NCBI GenBank assembly: GCA_023091665.1
Contig: JALJCQ010000029.1
Coordinates: 1 to 64,000, forward strand
DNA length: 64,000 nucleotides
DNA from: Pythium myriotylum
Lineage: Eukaryota; Oomycota; Peronosporomycetes; Pythiales; Pythiaceae
Reading direction: 5' to 3'
Shown: piece after piece, positions 1-10,292 of the stretch
Position numbering within the stretch: the first letter of the stretch is position 1
Layout of the letters: each line of letters opens with the position of its first letter
Notes under the pieces: model-generated
Told to the model about the DNA's origin: nothing
Database searches by the model: none
The model's input: the letters and a program-made list of their open reading frames with translations, nothing else
Position numbers and translations under genes: made by a program

Positions 1-271
1 TCCTAAACCCTAAACCCTAAACCCTAAACCCTAAACCCTAAACCCTAAACCCTAAACCCTAAACCCTAAACCCTAAACCCTAAACCCTAAACCCTAAACC
101 CTAAACCCTAAACCCTAAACCCTAAACCCTAAACCCTAAACCCTAAACCCTAAACCCTAAACCCTAAACCCTAAACCCTAAACCCTAAACCCTAAACCCT
201 AAACCCTAAACCCTAAACCCTAAACCCTAAACCCTAAACCCTAAACCCTAAACCCTAAACCCTAAACCCTA
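1..271. repeat. Telomere repeat array (CCCTAAA)n
   Basis: Uninterrupted head-to-tail CCCTAAA units fill the first 271 bases, so the window starts at a chromosome end with the C-rich strand reading inward. The complementary G-strand TTTAGGG is the plant-type telomere, also reported in oomycetes. No degenerate unit is visible in this block. Confidence 0.97.
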
Positions 272-541
272 TGGGTCGTAGTTTCCCTGACCAAGTCTTT
301 GCAAGTCACTTCAAGCCTCTCTAAACCCTAAACCCTAAACCCTGGGTCGTAGTTTCCCTGACCAAGTCTTTGCAAGTCACTTCAAGCCTCTCTAAACCCT
401 AAACCCTAAACCCTAAACCCTAAACCATAGAGCAACTCTTTGGGTCGTAGTTTCCCTGACCAAGTCTTTGCAAGTCACTTCAAGCCTCTCTAAACCCTAA
501 ACCCTAAACCCTAAACCCTAAACCCTAAACCCTAAACCCTA
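272..541. repeat. Telomere repeats interleaved with a 50-bp spacer, three copies
   Basis: A unit of about 50 bp beginning TGGGTCGTAGTTTCCCTGAC and ending CAAGCCTCTC occurs at 272-321, 343-392 and about 440-490. Blocks of 3 to 7 CCCTAAA units separate the copies. The third copy is preceded by a short unique run (426-438). The array ends at 541. Confidence 0.93.
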
Positions 542-542
542 A

Positions 543-1449
543 CCAGTTCCAAGTGCACGCCCGCCAAACTTGGCACACGCCGTCTCCCACCGATCATGCG
601 CATTGGGATGGGGGCACGGAACTGCGCTTTCCACCACGGGACCCCACAACAGCCTTCGTCATTTGTGACCGAGGCTCGCCAGACTGTGTCTCACCCCACA
701 CAAAAGTGTCTACCACACTCCATTCGCACCCCACACGTCTCCCACTTGGTACACACACGCCCACACACACCACACGCATGCTGCCATCGTGTGCGCGTGT
801 CGTTTCGGTCCTTCCGTAGCCTCCAACAGCTCTTTTGTGTCTCCACGGGCTCGGACTAAACCCTACCAGACACACCGGGTATCCACAAGGTTTTGCGCGC
901 GGACGACCAGCTCCAAGTGTACGCCCGCCAAACTTGCCATACGCCGTCTCCCACCGATCATACACATTGTGATTAGTGCCCCGAATCAAGCTTCCTACCA
1001 CGTGACCCCACAACAGCCTTCGTCATTTGTGACCGAGGCTCGCCAGACTGTGTCTCACCCCACACAAAAGTGTCTACCACACTCCATTCGCACCCCACAC
1101 GTCTCCCACTTGGTACACACACGCCCACACACACCACACGCATGCTGCCATCGTGTGCGCGTGTCGTTTCGGTCCTTCCGTAGCCTCCAACAGCTCTTTT
1201 GTGTCTCCACGGGCTCGGACTAAACCCTACCAGACACACCGGGTATCCACAAGGTTTTGCGCGCGGACGACCAGCTCCAAGTGTACGCCCGCCAAACTTG
1301 CCATACGCCGTCTCCCACCGATCATACACATTGTGATTAGTGCCCCGAATCAAGCTTCCTACCACGTGACCCCACAACAGCCTTCGTCATTTGTGACCGA
1401 GGCTCGCCAGACTGTGTCTCACCCCACACAAAAGTGTCTACCACACTCA
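543..1449. repeat. Subtelomeric tandem repeat, 364-bp period, 2.5 copies
   Basis: The units start at 543, 907 and 1271, exactly 364 bp apart; the third copy breaks off near 1449. The unit is CA-rich and contains a telomere-like TAAACCCT at its centre. Copies 2 and 3 are nearly identical and copy 1 is more diverged. Open frames on both strands repeat with the same period, as expected for satellite DNA and not for genes. Confidence 0.93.
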
Positions 1450-2207
1450 TCGCACCTCACACATCTCTCGCATTTGGGGTTACGCGGTGGGCTAAAACGG
1501 GGGGAAAGCGAACTCCTCAGCTTCAGAGCCGTGCACACAACAGGCCTTGATCCTTGATTCGAGGGGCAGCAGCAACTTACTACTGACGTCAACAGGCCTT
1601 GATAATCGCTGTGGCCTAGGACCGTGGGCGCTTTAGACTCCGAAGTCGGGGGAAGAGAGAGACCAAGGGGTCATGAATCCCTTGGTACTCCGGCTCTGGT
1701 GGCTGCGTGTAGATCGAGGACACGCGGCCAGCCGGCCAAACGCAGAGCCGATCGGATCAACCTCAACACGGTTATGCCGGATGAGTGGGGTGAAGCGCGG
1801 GCGCTTCGGGCTTGGTGGAGCGCTCGTGGGACTAAGTCAAGCACTCACAACGCCAAGGATTGTCTCGCGAACGCCCCCGGGTCTTCCTTGCCTTTCCTCT
1901 CCTTGTGGCGGGGGTGCGCGATCGTCTGACGCGCGCGCCGGCCGTGTGCCTTGAGCCAAGCTGCTTGACGCGGCTCGGGGGTTTTAACGTCACCTCCCTG
2001 CTGGTGACGGGACTTGTGTGAGCCTTGCACTCCCTTGTACGTCTTGGAGATGGTCGCGAAATGCAGAGTCTATTCCTTTGGAGTGTTCCTGCCTTCCTAG
2101 AGTCCTACGCTACTGATTTACAAACTGGGTACACGCCCCTAACCCTACAACAATACAACTATATGCGCAACCACCCGGGTGCCGTCTAATCATCAGGTGA
2201 TCCAAAG
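1450..2207. other. No gene recognised (subtelomeric)
   Basis: Only short open frames are present, none with a recognisable domain. Nothing conserved was seen apart from a weak inverted repeat near 1987-2010. Confidence 0.5.
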
Positions 2208-2525
2208 ATGTCTCCGCCGATCCGTAGATGTCTCGGCCGATCCGTCGACATGTTCGGCGATCCGTCCGTCGACCAGGCGGTCGGAAAATCGCTTGGACGA
2301 TCGGGTGGTCATCTCGACGATCGCCTCATAGTAGTTCAAGCCGGCCGATCGCCTAGGCACTTCGGGGCCACTTCTCGTGTTTCTTTGACAGTGCGCCTGG
2401 TTGAAAACGTCTGGCGGATCACCTGGCTGTTGGGTTTGTTCAACACACTTCTCGCCGATCGCCTGGCCTCCCTTGGGCGGGCGGTCCCTTCACCGCTTCG
2501 GACGACACTCCTGGCGACTCTTTGA
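2208..2525. repeat. Degenerate CGATC-rich short repeat
   Basis: Variants of CCGATCCG, CGATCGCCT and GTCGAC recur at irregular spacing through this stretch, which leaves a 105-codon open frame on the plus strand. The frame has no recognisable domain and its composition follows the repeat, so it is not called as a gene. Confidence 0.45.
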
Positions 2526-3448
2526 TGTTACCCGTTGTTACTTGAAGTCCTGATCACCTTGAATCAAAACGCCTTGGGTGCCACCCTTCGATTTGGGTCG
2601 GCCCATCCCCCGCAGCTGCTTGTGCCACGTCCCGTCTGGACTGGGCCGCTCCACCACACTTGGTACACACACGCCCACGCACACCCACGCACACCACACA
2701 CACCACACACACGCTTTTATCATGCTGTTAGATACTATTTGCTTGGTTCGAAGGCGAAGGTTATGTTGTGGTGTCGAATGTCGGTCCACGTGGCCCTGGG
2801 TTCATGTGTTAATATTAGTTTGGCGACGTCAATCTTGTCGATCCATATATTGTGGTTAAACCTCAACCCAAGTATTGGTTTTGATACGGCCAGAGATGCC
2901 ATAGCATCGTCCTCCATCTAACCTGACTTCTTCGCCTGACTTCAACCGACGTGTAAGATAGTAAACCGGCACACGAACGACTTGAAGCAAACACATGTAA
3001 TCGATGTCCCAATGTGTATGTGCAGCCGGGCTTTAGTGGTCTTTGAGCATCTCCAACGGTGCGCCAAAAAGCATATTTGCCACTGGATTTGGCAGAAAAC
3101 GGCCTCCACCGGTCGTGCCATATCCGAAGAAAGGGGAAGAATCTCACAAAAAAAATTCGGGATGGATTTGAGTCGTGGACGAGGTCGCAGTCGCCGGGTC
3201 GCCTATGCCCTTTCGCGAATATATACTCAAATCTTTAGCTTCAGCGCCACGAGGTGTGTTGCAGCCTGGGCGCAGAGGGTTTCTATTTCTATTTGTTGAC
3301 TTGGCATTTGGTCGTGTGGCATTTTTCTAAGGTCTCGCCGACGAGATGGAGCTTCTGGATGCCAAGATTGAGCGAGCTATATGAATGCTATGAAGCAAGA
3401 CACACGGGGGCAGTACGACTTCCCAGGCGGGATACGGCGTGTACTCTA
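2526..3448. other. No gene recognised; short copy of the CA-rich subtelomeric motif
   Basis: At 2659-2712 the sequence ACTTGGTACACACACGCCCA, also present in the 364-bp array, reappears and is followed by extra CACACC runs. No coding region or RNA gene is evident. Confidence 0.5.
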
Positions 3449-3797
3449 TTCTAGATCTCATTATGGATAAGTTCTTATAATGGACGCCCCTGTATTTGGG
3501 GGGAGTTTGGTCATGGTCACACCAACAGAGAGCCGTCTCCCTCTCTCGAGTGACAGGCACCTCAAGTGAGTGACCACCTCCTCTGCGCGCCAAAAACGCA
3601 GCCCTCTGCAACGGAACAACCCCTGACAATGCAAAGGCTGTGCTCTCATCCCCGGGGCGGGAATCGAACCCGGCACAGTGGCGTGGCGGGGTTAGTTCCA
3701 CTCCACTAGACCAAATCAGCTGACCCAATTGTGACATATAGTGACATCTGATTGTTGCACTCAAGTAGATCTCATAGTGGACGCTCCATTATTAGGA
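3449..3797. repeat. Possible MITE-like element with a tRNA-like core
   Basis: Two related ends read TAGATCTCATTATGGA (about 3452) and TAGATCTCATAGTGGACGCT (about 3766). Each is accompanied by a small hairpin (CGCCCC...GGGG and GCTCC...GGAGC). They are in direct orientation, and the motif resembles the subterminal ATCTCATAGGCAGCGC repeat of the pogo-like element at 35602-36272. A tRNA-like sequence lies between them. Element boundaries and class are uncertain. Confidence 0.35.
3650..3720 (-). tRNA. tRNA-like sequence (tRNA pseudogene or SINE head)
   Basis: The minus strand carries a perfect A box (TGGTCTAGTGG) and a perfect B box (GGTTCGATTCC) at tRNA spacing. The T stem pairs at four of five positions. 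The predicted 5' acceptor strand GCTGATT has no complementary 3' partner, and the anticodon arm (around CCCCGCCACGCC) does not fold cleanly. It is therefore an RNA polymerase III promoter-bearing tRNA relic and not a working tRNA. Confidence 0.55.
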
Positions 3798-3881
3798 GCA
3801 AAAACACTCATGGTGGCCATCCACGTTAAGGTCTACAATAGAGTAAATGAAACATTTGAGAATCTTCAGTAAAGTTTCACG

Positions 3882-4398
3882 ATAGCCGTGATATTTATCA
3901 AAATTTGAGAATCTCTGCTCATCTTATTTCCCGGAAAGGGCAACATGGATACACTTCAACACTGCGCCAACCATGGCGATCGCCTCAAGCCCCACGACGC
4001 GCGCGACAGTACACCCACATGGCGCCACGCCACGCGACTCGGGAGCCCACGAGTCTCCTCCAGACGCGATGCCAACGTGGGAGGTGTTCTTCGCGTGGCG
4101 TGCGGCGCATCCGGACGTCATCCGCCACACCAAGACCAAGCAAATTATAAGGAGAGCCTCTTTCGCCAAAGGATTCAAGCCAAGTGACGTTCAAGCCATC
4201 ATACAAGAGCTCGGGATGGATCTTGAAAGCACTCGCATGATGTGTGGTGAGAAAGCGTGCAACGGTCTCCTGGTGAAATTTCGCGACAACGCGACAACGG
4301 AGAGTGTCGCGTTGTCGCGAAATTTCACCACAACCAGAAATGCCGCAGCGAGCACCGTCGGCTTCGACACAGCCGAGAGATGCGCAGGCTTCTCAAAG
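3882..4398 (+). repeat. Duplicated block, copy 1 (partner 7088-7604)
   Basis: About 517 bp is repeated in direct orientation at an offset of exactly 3206 bp with no difference seen by eye. Homology continues downstream in both copies with substitutions and indels. The block contains the start of an unknown gene and its palindrome. Confidence 0.9.
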
Positions 4399-4623
4399 AA
4401 GACGATATCGGTACGATCTGTTATCCTTATCCTGGGAATGACGCTCACTTCAGTCGATCCAGATACTACAGGAGAATCCAGCCCAGCTGGTGCTGTGCTA
4501 GAGCCTACAGCTCAAGAGACGCATGGCCGCAGCGATCACCTTCATCACCGCACCCGCTTTGTTCGTGGCCACGCAGTGCTTCGTGCCATTGCCGCTGCCG
4601 ACGAAACAACCAGCCGGAGTTAG
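3973..4623 (+). pseudogene. Unknown protein, probably truncated copy
   Basis: A 216-codon frame starts at the same ATG as its partner at 7179 and is identical to it for about 140 codons. It then diverges. Relative to the partner it lacks about 45 bp after 4398 and the whole acidic segment. The reading frame shifts, so the partner's hydrophobic C-terminus is lost. No known domain is recognised. The shared part contains a helix-prone stretch (residues about 35-80) and a segment encoded by a 60-bp palindrome (residues about 100-120). It looks like a decayed duplicate, but the function of the intact form is unknown. Confidence 0.5.
4271..4330. repeat. 60-bp perfect palindrome, 26-bp arms
   Basis: The left arm (4271-4296) and right arm (4305-4330) are exact reverse complements separated by ACGGAGAG. 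The arm begins TGGTGAAATTTCGCGACAAC. The length is 60 bp, a multiple of three, and the frame stays open across it. An identical copy sits at 7477-7536. Confidence 0.95.
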
Positions 4624-4832
4624 TCTCGCCGATCATCCGGGATGCGGTGCGGTGTGCTACCCCGATCATCTTACGGAAATTGACTAGCATCACATGCATT
4701 GAATCCAGTAGGAGCCTGAGCACGTTCAATAGAAATCGTCTAGCCGTTTTCATGTAATCAGCATGGAGCCCTGCATGAGCAACGCTGGCGCCGTCAGCGT
4801 CGACAACGAAACTAGTTTTAGGGTAGCTGTGG

Positions 4833-5030
4833 CTACCTGAAGTCCAGTGAGCAGGCTTCGGTATTCCGCTTGGTTATTAGTCGTCTTGGCCGAAGCGAAG
4901 CTGATCGCAGCGCTCCATAGGATCGTCGCAGATCCGGAGGATTTCTCGGCGCGAACGAAGACGGCACCCGATCCCCCAGGCCCTGGGTTCCCACGGGAGC
5001 CCCATCAAAGAAGAGTAAGAACGTCTCCAT
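4833..5030 (-). pseudogene. Retroelement RNase H fragment (decayed)
   Basis: The frame begins METFLLFFDGAPVGTQGLGD, which matches the first-strand signature of RNase H domains in reverse-transcribing elements (hydrophobics-F-D-G-x-x-x-G-x-x-G). A degraded equivalent of the usual TNNQAEY motif (LITKRNTEACSL) follows about 30 residues later. The first catalytic Asp is present. No complete polymerase surrounds it, so this is a fragment. Confidence 0.5.
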
Positions 5031-6046
5031 GGATGCAGCTCAGCTGGGGGCGGAGGCTGCGGGGGGCTTCGAAATGTCTCTCGAAGTTCCGCAACTAGGG
5101 TGGCCTGGAAAACCGGCTGGTTGTCCATCGATGAGCATTCAGACGCCGAAAGGTGCGTGAGGATGGTGCTCATCACTCGATAGCAAGCTGCGTCGTGGAG
5201 AGTAAATGTTTGTTGGGGCGACCATGGGCGGTCACCGTCACCGCGTCTCGTTCTCCATGCAAGGATGAACACGAGCGTCTCGAGCACGAGTTGCTACCAC
5301 ACCGCTTGGAGGGCTGGAAAAGGGTCCGGACCAGAGTCGAGTTTCTTCTGGCGACTCTGGTGTAGCGAGACAAATTCCCAGATGAAAGTAGTGTCAAAGA
5401 TGAAAGTAGTGTCAAAGCTGACTTCGTCGCCATCAAGGCTAGCTTCGAAGTCGAGCAGGGCCAATCATCCATGCTGGTAGGCTCACCCCACCCATGACTG
5501 GACTCATCATCGCTCTTGCCGGGCTGATTAACACTAAAGCGCCGTTAGAAGTCCAATCTGTCACATTCCTCAAAACGTAGCCATTCATAACTTGGTTGTG
5601 CTTGCTAATGATAAACACCCACAACGACGAAGAACCGAAGCAGCTGAGACTTCTTCGAACATACACTAGGGTCTCACCGACACGAATCTCATTCACAGAA
5701 AGCTCACAGTCACGGAGACCGACGTCCCGAGACCAAAGATGCATGCAGCAACGGCCGTGTCATCGATCCACCGAGTCGCCGTTGACTGTAGCCCCTGTAG
5801 CATCGCGAGGCACAAACGACAGAGGATCAGCCACGCCAGCAGCAGCACTAGGGTAAACCCTTAATCCAGGTCGTCGTCCAGTGCACGGTAGCTACGACAA
5901 CGCAACTCTTCCAAGCTATTTTCAGCCTCCGCCTGCCTCATGCGCCGCCAAAAGCTTGGGATCTGGCCTCGCTTTGTGGTAACAGTAACAAGGTGAGGTC
6001 TATTGGTTTGCTCTTTTAGAAACCTATAACCGGCGTTGCGCCTGGA
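5031..6046. other. No gene recognised; probable decayed retroelement DNA
   Basis: This interval lies between RNase H fragments and holds only short frames. A tandem AGATGAAAGTAGTGTCAA duplication is visible at about 5380-5415. The stretch at 5995-6045 (TTGGTTTGCTC...CCGGCGTTGCGCC) resembles 20130-20180, which suggests a dispersed repeat. Confidence 0.4.
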
Positions 6047-6268
6047 TTACGGGGCGAGTTCACGCCTCCAATATGAGAGGTCTCCGTCGAGAAGGTCGGC
6101 GTCGGCTGAGTGGTCTACTCGCGTCGTGGGATGGAGCACGTGACTGCTTTGGGCGGTGTCCATTGCCAGATTGGCTGCAGCGTCCGCCATGCGATTGGCG
6201 GCAGGGCCTCGTTCGGAGCCTCCTCTCCTTCCCCCTCCGTGCCTCCACGCCGCCCACCTCAGGGGCAA
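6047..6268 (-). pseudogene. Retroelement RNase H C-terminal fragment
   Basis: The frame contains NRMADAAANLAMDTAQSS followed by HHP-like and W-terminated sequence. This is the usual C-terminal part of a retroelement RNase H (N-x-M-A-D-x-x-A-N-x-A-M-D). The upstream catalytic part is absent on this strand. A second fragment in opposite orientation starts about 20-60 bp away, so two copies have been joined head to head. Confidence 0.6.
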
Positions 6269-6269
6269 A

Positions 6270-6781
6270 CGAGCATCGCCTCCTGTTTGCAGGCCGCTCT
6301 AGTTGCGACCCAGGCCTCGCCGGCAGCGGTGCCGTACTCATGCGAGCTAACCATTCCTCCGGAACGGCTGTCCTACTTTGGAGCGCGGCAGTCAGCCACG
6401 CGATCCAGACGTCATCACAGCAAGCGGAATACAAAGGTCTACTCACATGACTCCTTGCCGCTCGGACCCTCGGACTCCCATTGCTCGAGGTCATTGGCAC
6501 CAACGCGCGATTACTACGTCAGCTCCGCGAACATCGCCCGCCTCGCAACCGTACCCTCCACGGCACTGGCTGGCCCTCTTCGGGCAAGTCAATGGACATG
6601 GCATCTTCGCGCCAACAATACAATGGCTGACTCGCTGGTCGACCGTGCTCTGCAGAAGCACACCAGCCTGCACGTCAACTACGTCACATCCAGCGTAGGT
6701 CAGGATGACCTGCCATACAAGCTCCTAAACGACCTACGTCCGTGGTGGACCTCTCAGGCCCCCCACGTTGAGCTCCAGTAG
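6270..6781 (+). pseudogene. Retroelement RNase H, frameshifted copy
   Basis: One frame carries a nucleotide-binding-like start (FAGRSSCDPGLAGSGAVL) and SSQQAEYKGLLT, the equivalent of the TNNQAEY-glu motif. After a stop the homology continues in another frame with ANNTMADSLVDRALQ and NDLRPWW at the C-terminus. The domain is thus nearly full length but broken by a frameshift, and the first Asp of the F-D-G motif is altered (FAG). Confidence 0.65.
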
Positions 6782-7087
6782 GTCTCTTAATTGTAGCCCC
6801 CAAGCTATTAGGATTCACTAGTTGAACTCAACAGACTACATTTGCATCATCATCATCACCAGCGCACGGTAGCCAGTCTTCTGGTCGGACGCTGTCTTCC
6901 ATCGCAATGCAGTTTCACGAAGAGAAACGGGTCTTCGCAGGGCTGCAACCGACGTCAACGCACATGGTGTGGGACGTCGATAGACTATGGAAGGCGAGGT
7001 GAACAAAGAGCACACCGTTGTAGACCTTGCCCCCGATTAGCTGTGAATTCCACAGAAGTTGCTTAAGCAAGTACTAGAAATTCCACA

Positions 7088-7604
7088 ATAGCCGTGATAT
7101 TTATCAAAATTTGAGAATCTCTGCTCATCTTATTTCCCGGAAAGGGCAACATGGATACACTTCAACACTGCGCCAACCATGGCGATCGCCTCAAGCCCCA
7201 CGACGCGCGCGACAGTACACCCACATGGCGCCACGCCACGCGACTCGGGAGCCCACGAGTCTCCTCCAGACGCGATGCCAACGTGGGAGGTGTTCTTCGC
7301 GTGGCGTGCGGCGCATCCGGACGTCATCCGCCACACCAAGACCAAGCAAATTATAAGGAGAGCCTCTTTCGCCAAAGGATTCAAGCCAAGTGACGTTCAA
7401 GCCATCATACAAGAGCTCGGGATGGATCTTGAAAGCACTCGCATGATGTGTGGTGAGAAAGCGTGCAACGGTCTCCTGGTGAAATTTCGCGACAACGCGA
7501 CAACGGAGAGTGTCGCGTTGTCGCGAAATTTCACCACAACCAGAAATGCCGCAGCGAGCACCGTCGGCTTCGACACAGCCGAGAGATGCGCAGGCTTCTC
7601 AGAG
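7088..7604 (+). repeat. Duplicated block, copy 2 (partner 3882-4398)
   Basis: Direct repeat of 3882-4398 at offset 3206 bp, identical by eye. Downstream of 7604 the two loci remain alignable but diverged, so the identical part may have been homogenised more recently than the original duplication. Confidence 0.9.
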
Positions 7605-8015
7605 AGGTCGCCATGCGGAATAAACGCAGAGAGGCTTCAGTTTCAGATGACCCGGACGAAATTGGTACGATGTGTTATCTTCAACATGGGAATGATGCTC
7701 ACTTTACTAGACCTGGATACTGCAGGAGAATCCAGCCCAGATGGCGCTGTGCTCGACTTCAATGCCGACAGTGACGTCGATGTTGACGACGGCATCGACA
7801 CTGGGTTCGACGCACTGAGCGACGTTGACAGCGAGAATATCCGCTTAATTGAGAAAGCTTTCCCTGATCCTCACGATGGGATGAGCATGAGACGCATGGT
7901 CGCAGCGATCATCTTCACCATCGCACTCGCTATGCTCGTGACCACGAAGTGCATCGTGCCGGCGCCGCTGTCGACGAAGCAACTGGCCAGATTCAGTCAT
8001 TTCACTGGAAATTAA
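7179..8015 (+). CDS. Unknown protein with acidic segment and C-terminal hydrophobic helix
   Basis: This 278-residue frame starts at ATG 7179. Residues about 35-80 are helix-prone and basic. Residues about 100-120 are encoded by the 60-bp palindrome. Residues about 190-225 are strongly acidic (DADSDVDVDD-type runs). Residues about 235-255 form a single hydrophobic helix (AAIIFTIALAMLV), suggesting a membrane-anchored product. The copy at 3973 shares the first half only. An alternative open frame offset by one base (7463-7774) is also conserved between the two loci after the palindrome, so it is not settled which frame is translated. No family is recognised. It may be transposon-derived. Confidence 0.4.
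   Translation: MAIASSPTTRATVHPHGATPRDSGAHESPPDAMPTWEVFFAWRAAHPDVIRHTKTKQIIRRASFAKGFKPSDVQAIIQELGMDLESTRMMCGEKACNGLLVKFRDNATTESVALSRNFTTTRNAAASTVGFDTAERCAGFSERSPCGINAERLQFQMTRTKLVRCVIFNMGMMLTLLDLDTAGESSPDGAVLDFNADSDVDVDDGIDTGFDALSDVDSENIRLIEKAFPDPHDGMSMRRMVAAIIFTIALAMLVTTKCIVPAPLSTKQLARFSHFTGN
7477..7536. repeat. 60-bp perfect palindrome, second copy
   Basis: Identical to the palindrome at 4271-4330 in arms (26 bp), spacer (8 bp) and flanks, lying at the same place in the duplicated gene. Confidence 0.95.
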
Positions 8016-8105
8016 GTAGCGTCCCATGCATTGAATTGAATAGGAATCGCAGCACATTAATAGAAATCGTCTAGCCGTTTACATTTAACCACGATGGATG
8101 ATTAC

Positions 8106-9404
8106 TTAGCTGCTCGCGACGAAGGCCACTGTAGCAGCCACTGCAGCACCGAGCGTAGCCTGCAATGCGACAACAGCAGAAGACGACGGCGCTGGAGTCG
8201 AGCTCGAACTGTTGCCCGCGGCCGACGAGCTGCCGCACTTGGCCGTCTTCTCTTTGACGAACGCGTCGCGTGCGGGCACGGCTGTCTTGCAGTTGTCCGA
8301 GAAGAGACCGTCGATGCCGAGAGCGAAAAACTCTTCGTACTCTTTCTTCGGGTCGCCCGAGTAGTTGAGTGCGAGACGGTAGGCTTCGTCGCGGAAAGTC
8401 CACGTGTGGATTTTGAGCCCGGCGGCGTGCGCGTCCTGAATGTACTGGGGATTCTCCTTCGTGTAGTAGTCGGCGTCCGTGACGTTGCCATCGCCGTTCG
8501 CGTCGCGGGCAATGCCGCCCGTGAGGTTGCCGGCGATCGTGGTCACCAAGTAGCGCTTGTACGGCGCGACGATGTCGGCGTACGTGGCGATCTCCTTGAG
8601 CCCGGCGGGCGTCATCATGTCAAGGTACGTGCCGGTGCGGTTGGCCTTGGTCCAGTCATAAGGAGTGAAGACGCCGATCTGCTCGCCAGTCTTCGGGTCC
8701 TGGTAGCTCGCGTCCACGAGTTGCGCGAGCTGGACCTTGGTCTGGTTGCGCAGCGCCTTGAGGTTGGCTGTCTCGAACGACTGGATGACCACGGGCGCGT
8801 CCGCGCTGTTCCAGCCGGCCTTGTCCAGCGCTGCCAGCAGCTTCTCTTCGAGCGGCAGCCCGATGTCGCGGTGCCACGTCGGGTGCTTGGTCTCCGGGTA
8901 GATGCCGACCGTGCGCCCCGAGCTCTTGGCCTTGGACTGCGCGAGCTCGATGATCTCGTCAAACGTCGGGATCTCGTACTTGCCGTTGTAGCTCTGGTCG
9001 CGCTCGGGCAGCGGCTGGATCGCGCGGATCGTCTTGATCTCCTTGAGCGTGAAGTCGCAGACGAAGAAGCCCACTTCGGGCTTGCCGTCCACGGTCTCGG
9101 TGCGCTTCCGGTCTGCGAACTCGGGCCGCGTCGAGACGTCGGTCGTGGCGATGATGTTGGGCTCGTGGCGCGCCACCAGCACGCCGTCCTTGGTGGACAC
9201 GAGATCGGGCTCGATGAAGTCGACGCCCGACTCGATCGCCAGCGTGTAGCCCTCGAGCGTGTGGTCCGGGAGATAGCCGGCGGCGCCGCGGTGGCCGATG
9301 ATCACGGGCTTGGCCACGGGCAGGCCCTTGACGCTCGCGCACTCGTCAGCGAGGGCGAGGGCGGCGGCCGAGGCCGCGAGCAGCAGAGAGAAGAGCTTGA
9401 CCAT
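8106..9404 (-). CDS. Secreted glycerophosphodiester phosphodiesterase
   Basis: This 432-residue protein is of the GDPD (GlpQ/UgpQ) family, which hydrolyses glycerophosphodiesters to glycerol-3-phosphate and an alcohol. The ATG at 9404 is chosen because it gives a clean signal peptide (MVKLFSLLLAASAAALALA, then D20); the in-frame upstream extension adds no such signal. The catalytic HRGAAGYLPDHT motif lies at 38-49 (His38, Arg39), followed by the metal-binding FIEPDL and a VLVARHEPN histidine motif. The C-terminus has a Ser-rich stretch and a terminal hydrophobic run (VVALQATLGAAVAATVAF), which suggests a GPI anchor. Several N-glycosylation sequons are present. The gene is intronless. Secretion and GPI anchoring are inferred, and the enzyme family is firm. 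Confidence 0.93.
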   Translation of the reverse strand: MVKLFSLLLAASAAALALADECASVKGLPVAKPVIIGHRGAAGYLPDHTLEGYTLAIESGVDFIEPDLVSTKDGVLVARHEPNIIATTDVSTRPEFADRKRTETVDGKPEVGFFVCDFTLKEIKTIRAIQPLPERDQSYNGKYEIPTFDEIIELAQSKAKSSGRTVGIYPETKHPTWHRDIGLPLEEKLLAALDKAGWNSADAPVVIQSFETANLKALRNQTKVQLAQLVDASYQDPKTGEQIGVFTPYDWTKANRTGTYLDMMTPAGLKEIATYADIVAPYKRYLVTTIAGNLTGGIARDANGDGNVTDADYYTKENPQYIQDAHAAGLKIHTWTFRDEAYRLALNYSGDPKKEYEEFFALGIDGLFSDNCKTAVPARDAFVKEKTAKCGSSSAAGNSSSSTPAPSSSAVVALQATLGAAVAATVAFVASS

Positions 9405-10292
9405 CGCGGTGCGAGTCGGGGAATGGCGACAGCGCCATTGCGCCGTTGCGTCTGACTCCTCTGGCATTGACAGCACATCACGGTCGCTGGGCAGTCCAAT
9501 CACTTCGCTTTAGTGGACATGGACAGCGAATGGAAGAGCACAAAGACAGAGATTGAACCTTTCGATAGAGACACGCGAGTGGCGTGACACATCCCTCTGA
9601 CTTTCCCGTCTGGTCCAGTGCGGAGACCTTCTGGCGGCTGACGCGCCGCTGGTCGCCTGACTGACATGAAGCCCACAGGCCTTCGCGAGCCGAATTTCAC
9701 GAAGCCATGCACGAGAGCAAGAGCCAGCCAGAGACCTCGGCGAGACGAGCGGCGACTCTGGATCGGTGTGGCATTTGACTGTGGACGGATGGTCCGCGTT
9801 CATCCGAGTCCACAGCGTGCTGAGTTGCTAGTATTAGTCAACGTGATGGCTTCTTAGTCGTCACACTGGTGTCGCACAGCTCGGTGGATTCTGCGATTCT
9901 GCGATTCTGCGATTCTGCGAGTCGCCTCTGATTCATTTCCGTACGACCGACTTCAGCGATGGCTACTCTATAGTCATACGATGGCGACGTCGATCGCAAA
10001 CGACGAGATCCTGGCTGTCTGGGGTCCATGACGCTCGCGAGCCTCGGTCGGTTCCTGGCTCGGAACGCCCTCCTTGTCGAGCGAGCTCCTCGCTTGCTCA
10101 AGATCAGTTTTGAGGATACCTTCAAAGTACAATATAGTATCATATCTCGTAGGGACCGACCGCTCTGATATACCGGTTTCAGTCTTCCGCGAACCGGTTT
10201 CGCAACCGGTTCTCGTCAGTCGGCTGAGCTCCTCGTGTCATGTCTGCGACTGTGGGCTGGTCACATCGAGAACGAGTGTCGACGGAAGGAGC
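9405..10292. other. Intergenic, no gene; 8-bp microsatellite
   Basis: Divergent intergenic space between the phosphodiesterase and UNC-50-like genes. Four perfect GATTCTGC units occupy 9887-9918. Nothing else was recognised. Confidence 0.6.

Noticed and set aside
594..1557. Open frames of 134-144 codons on both strands in the 364-bp array
   Set aside because: They repeat with the satellite period, overlap on both strands and have no domain; they are by-products of the repeat composition.
8094..9455. 453-codon plus-strand frame opposite the phosphodiesterase gene
   Set aside because: Antisense shadow of a GC-rich coding gene; Arg/Val/Leu-rich composition and no domain, whereas the minus strand has clear GDPD motifs.
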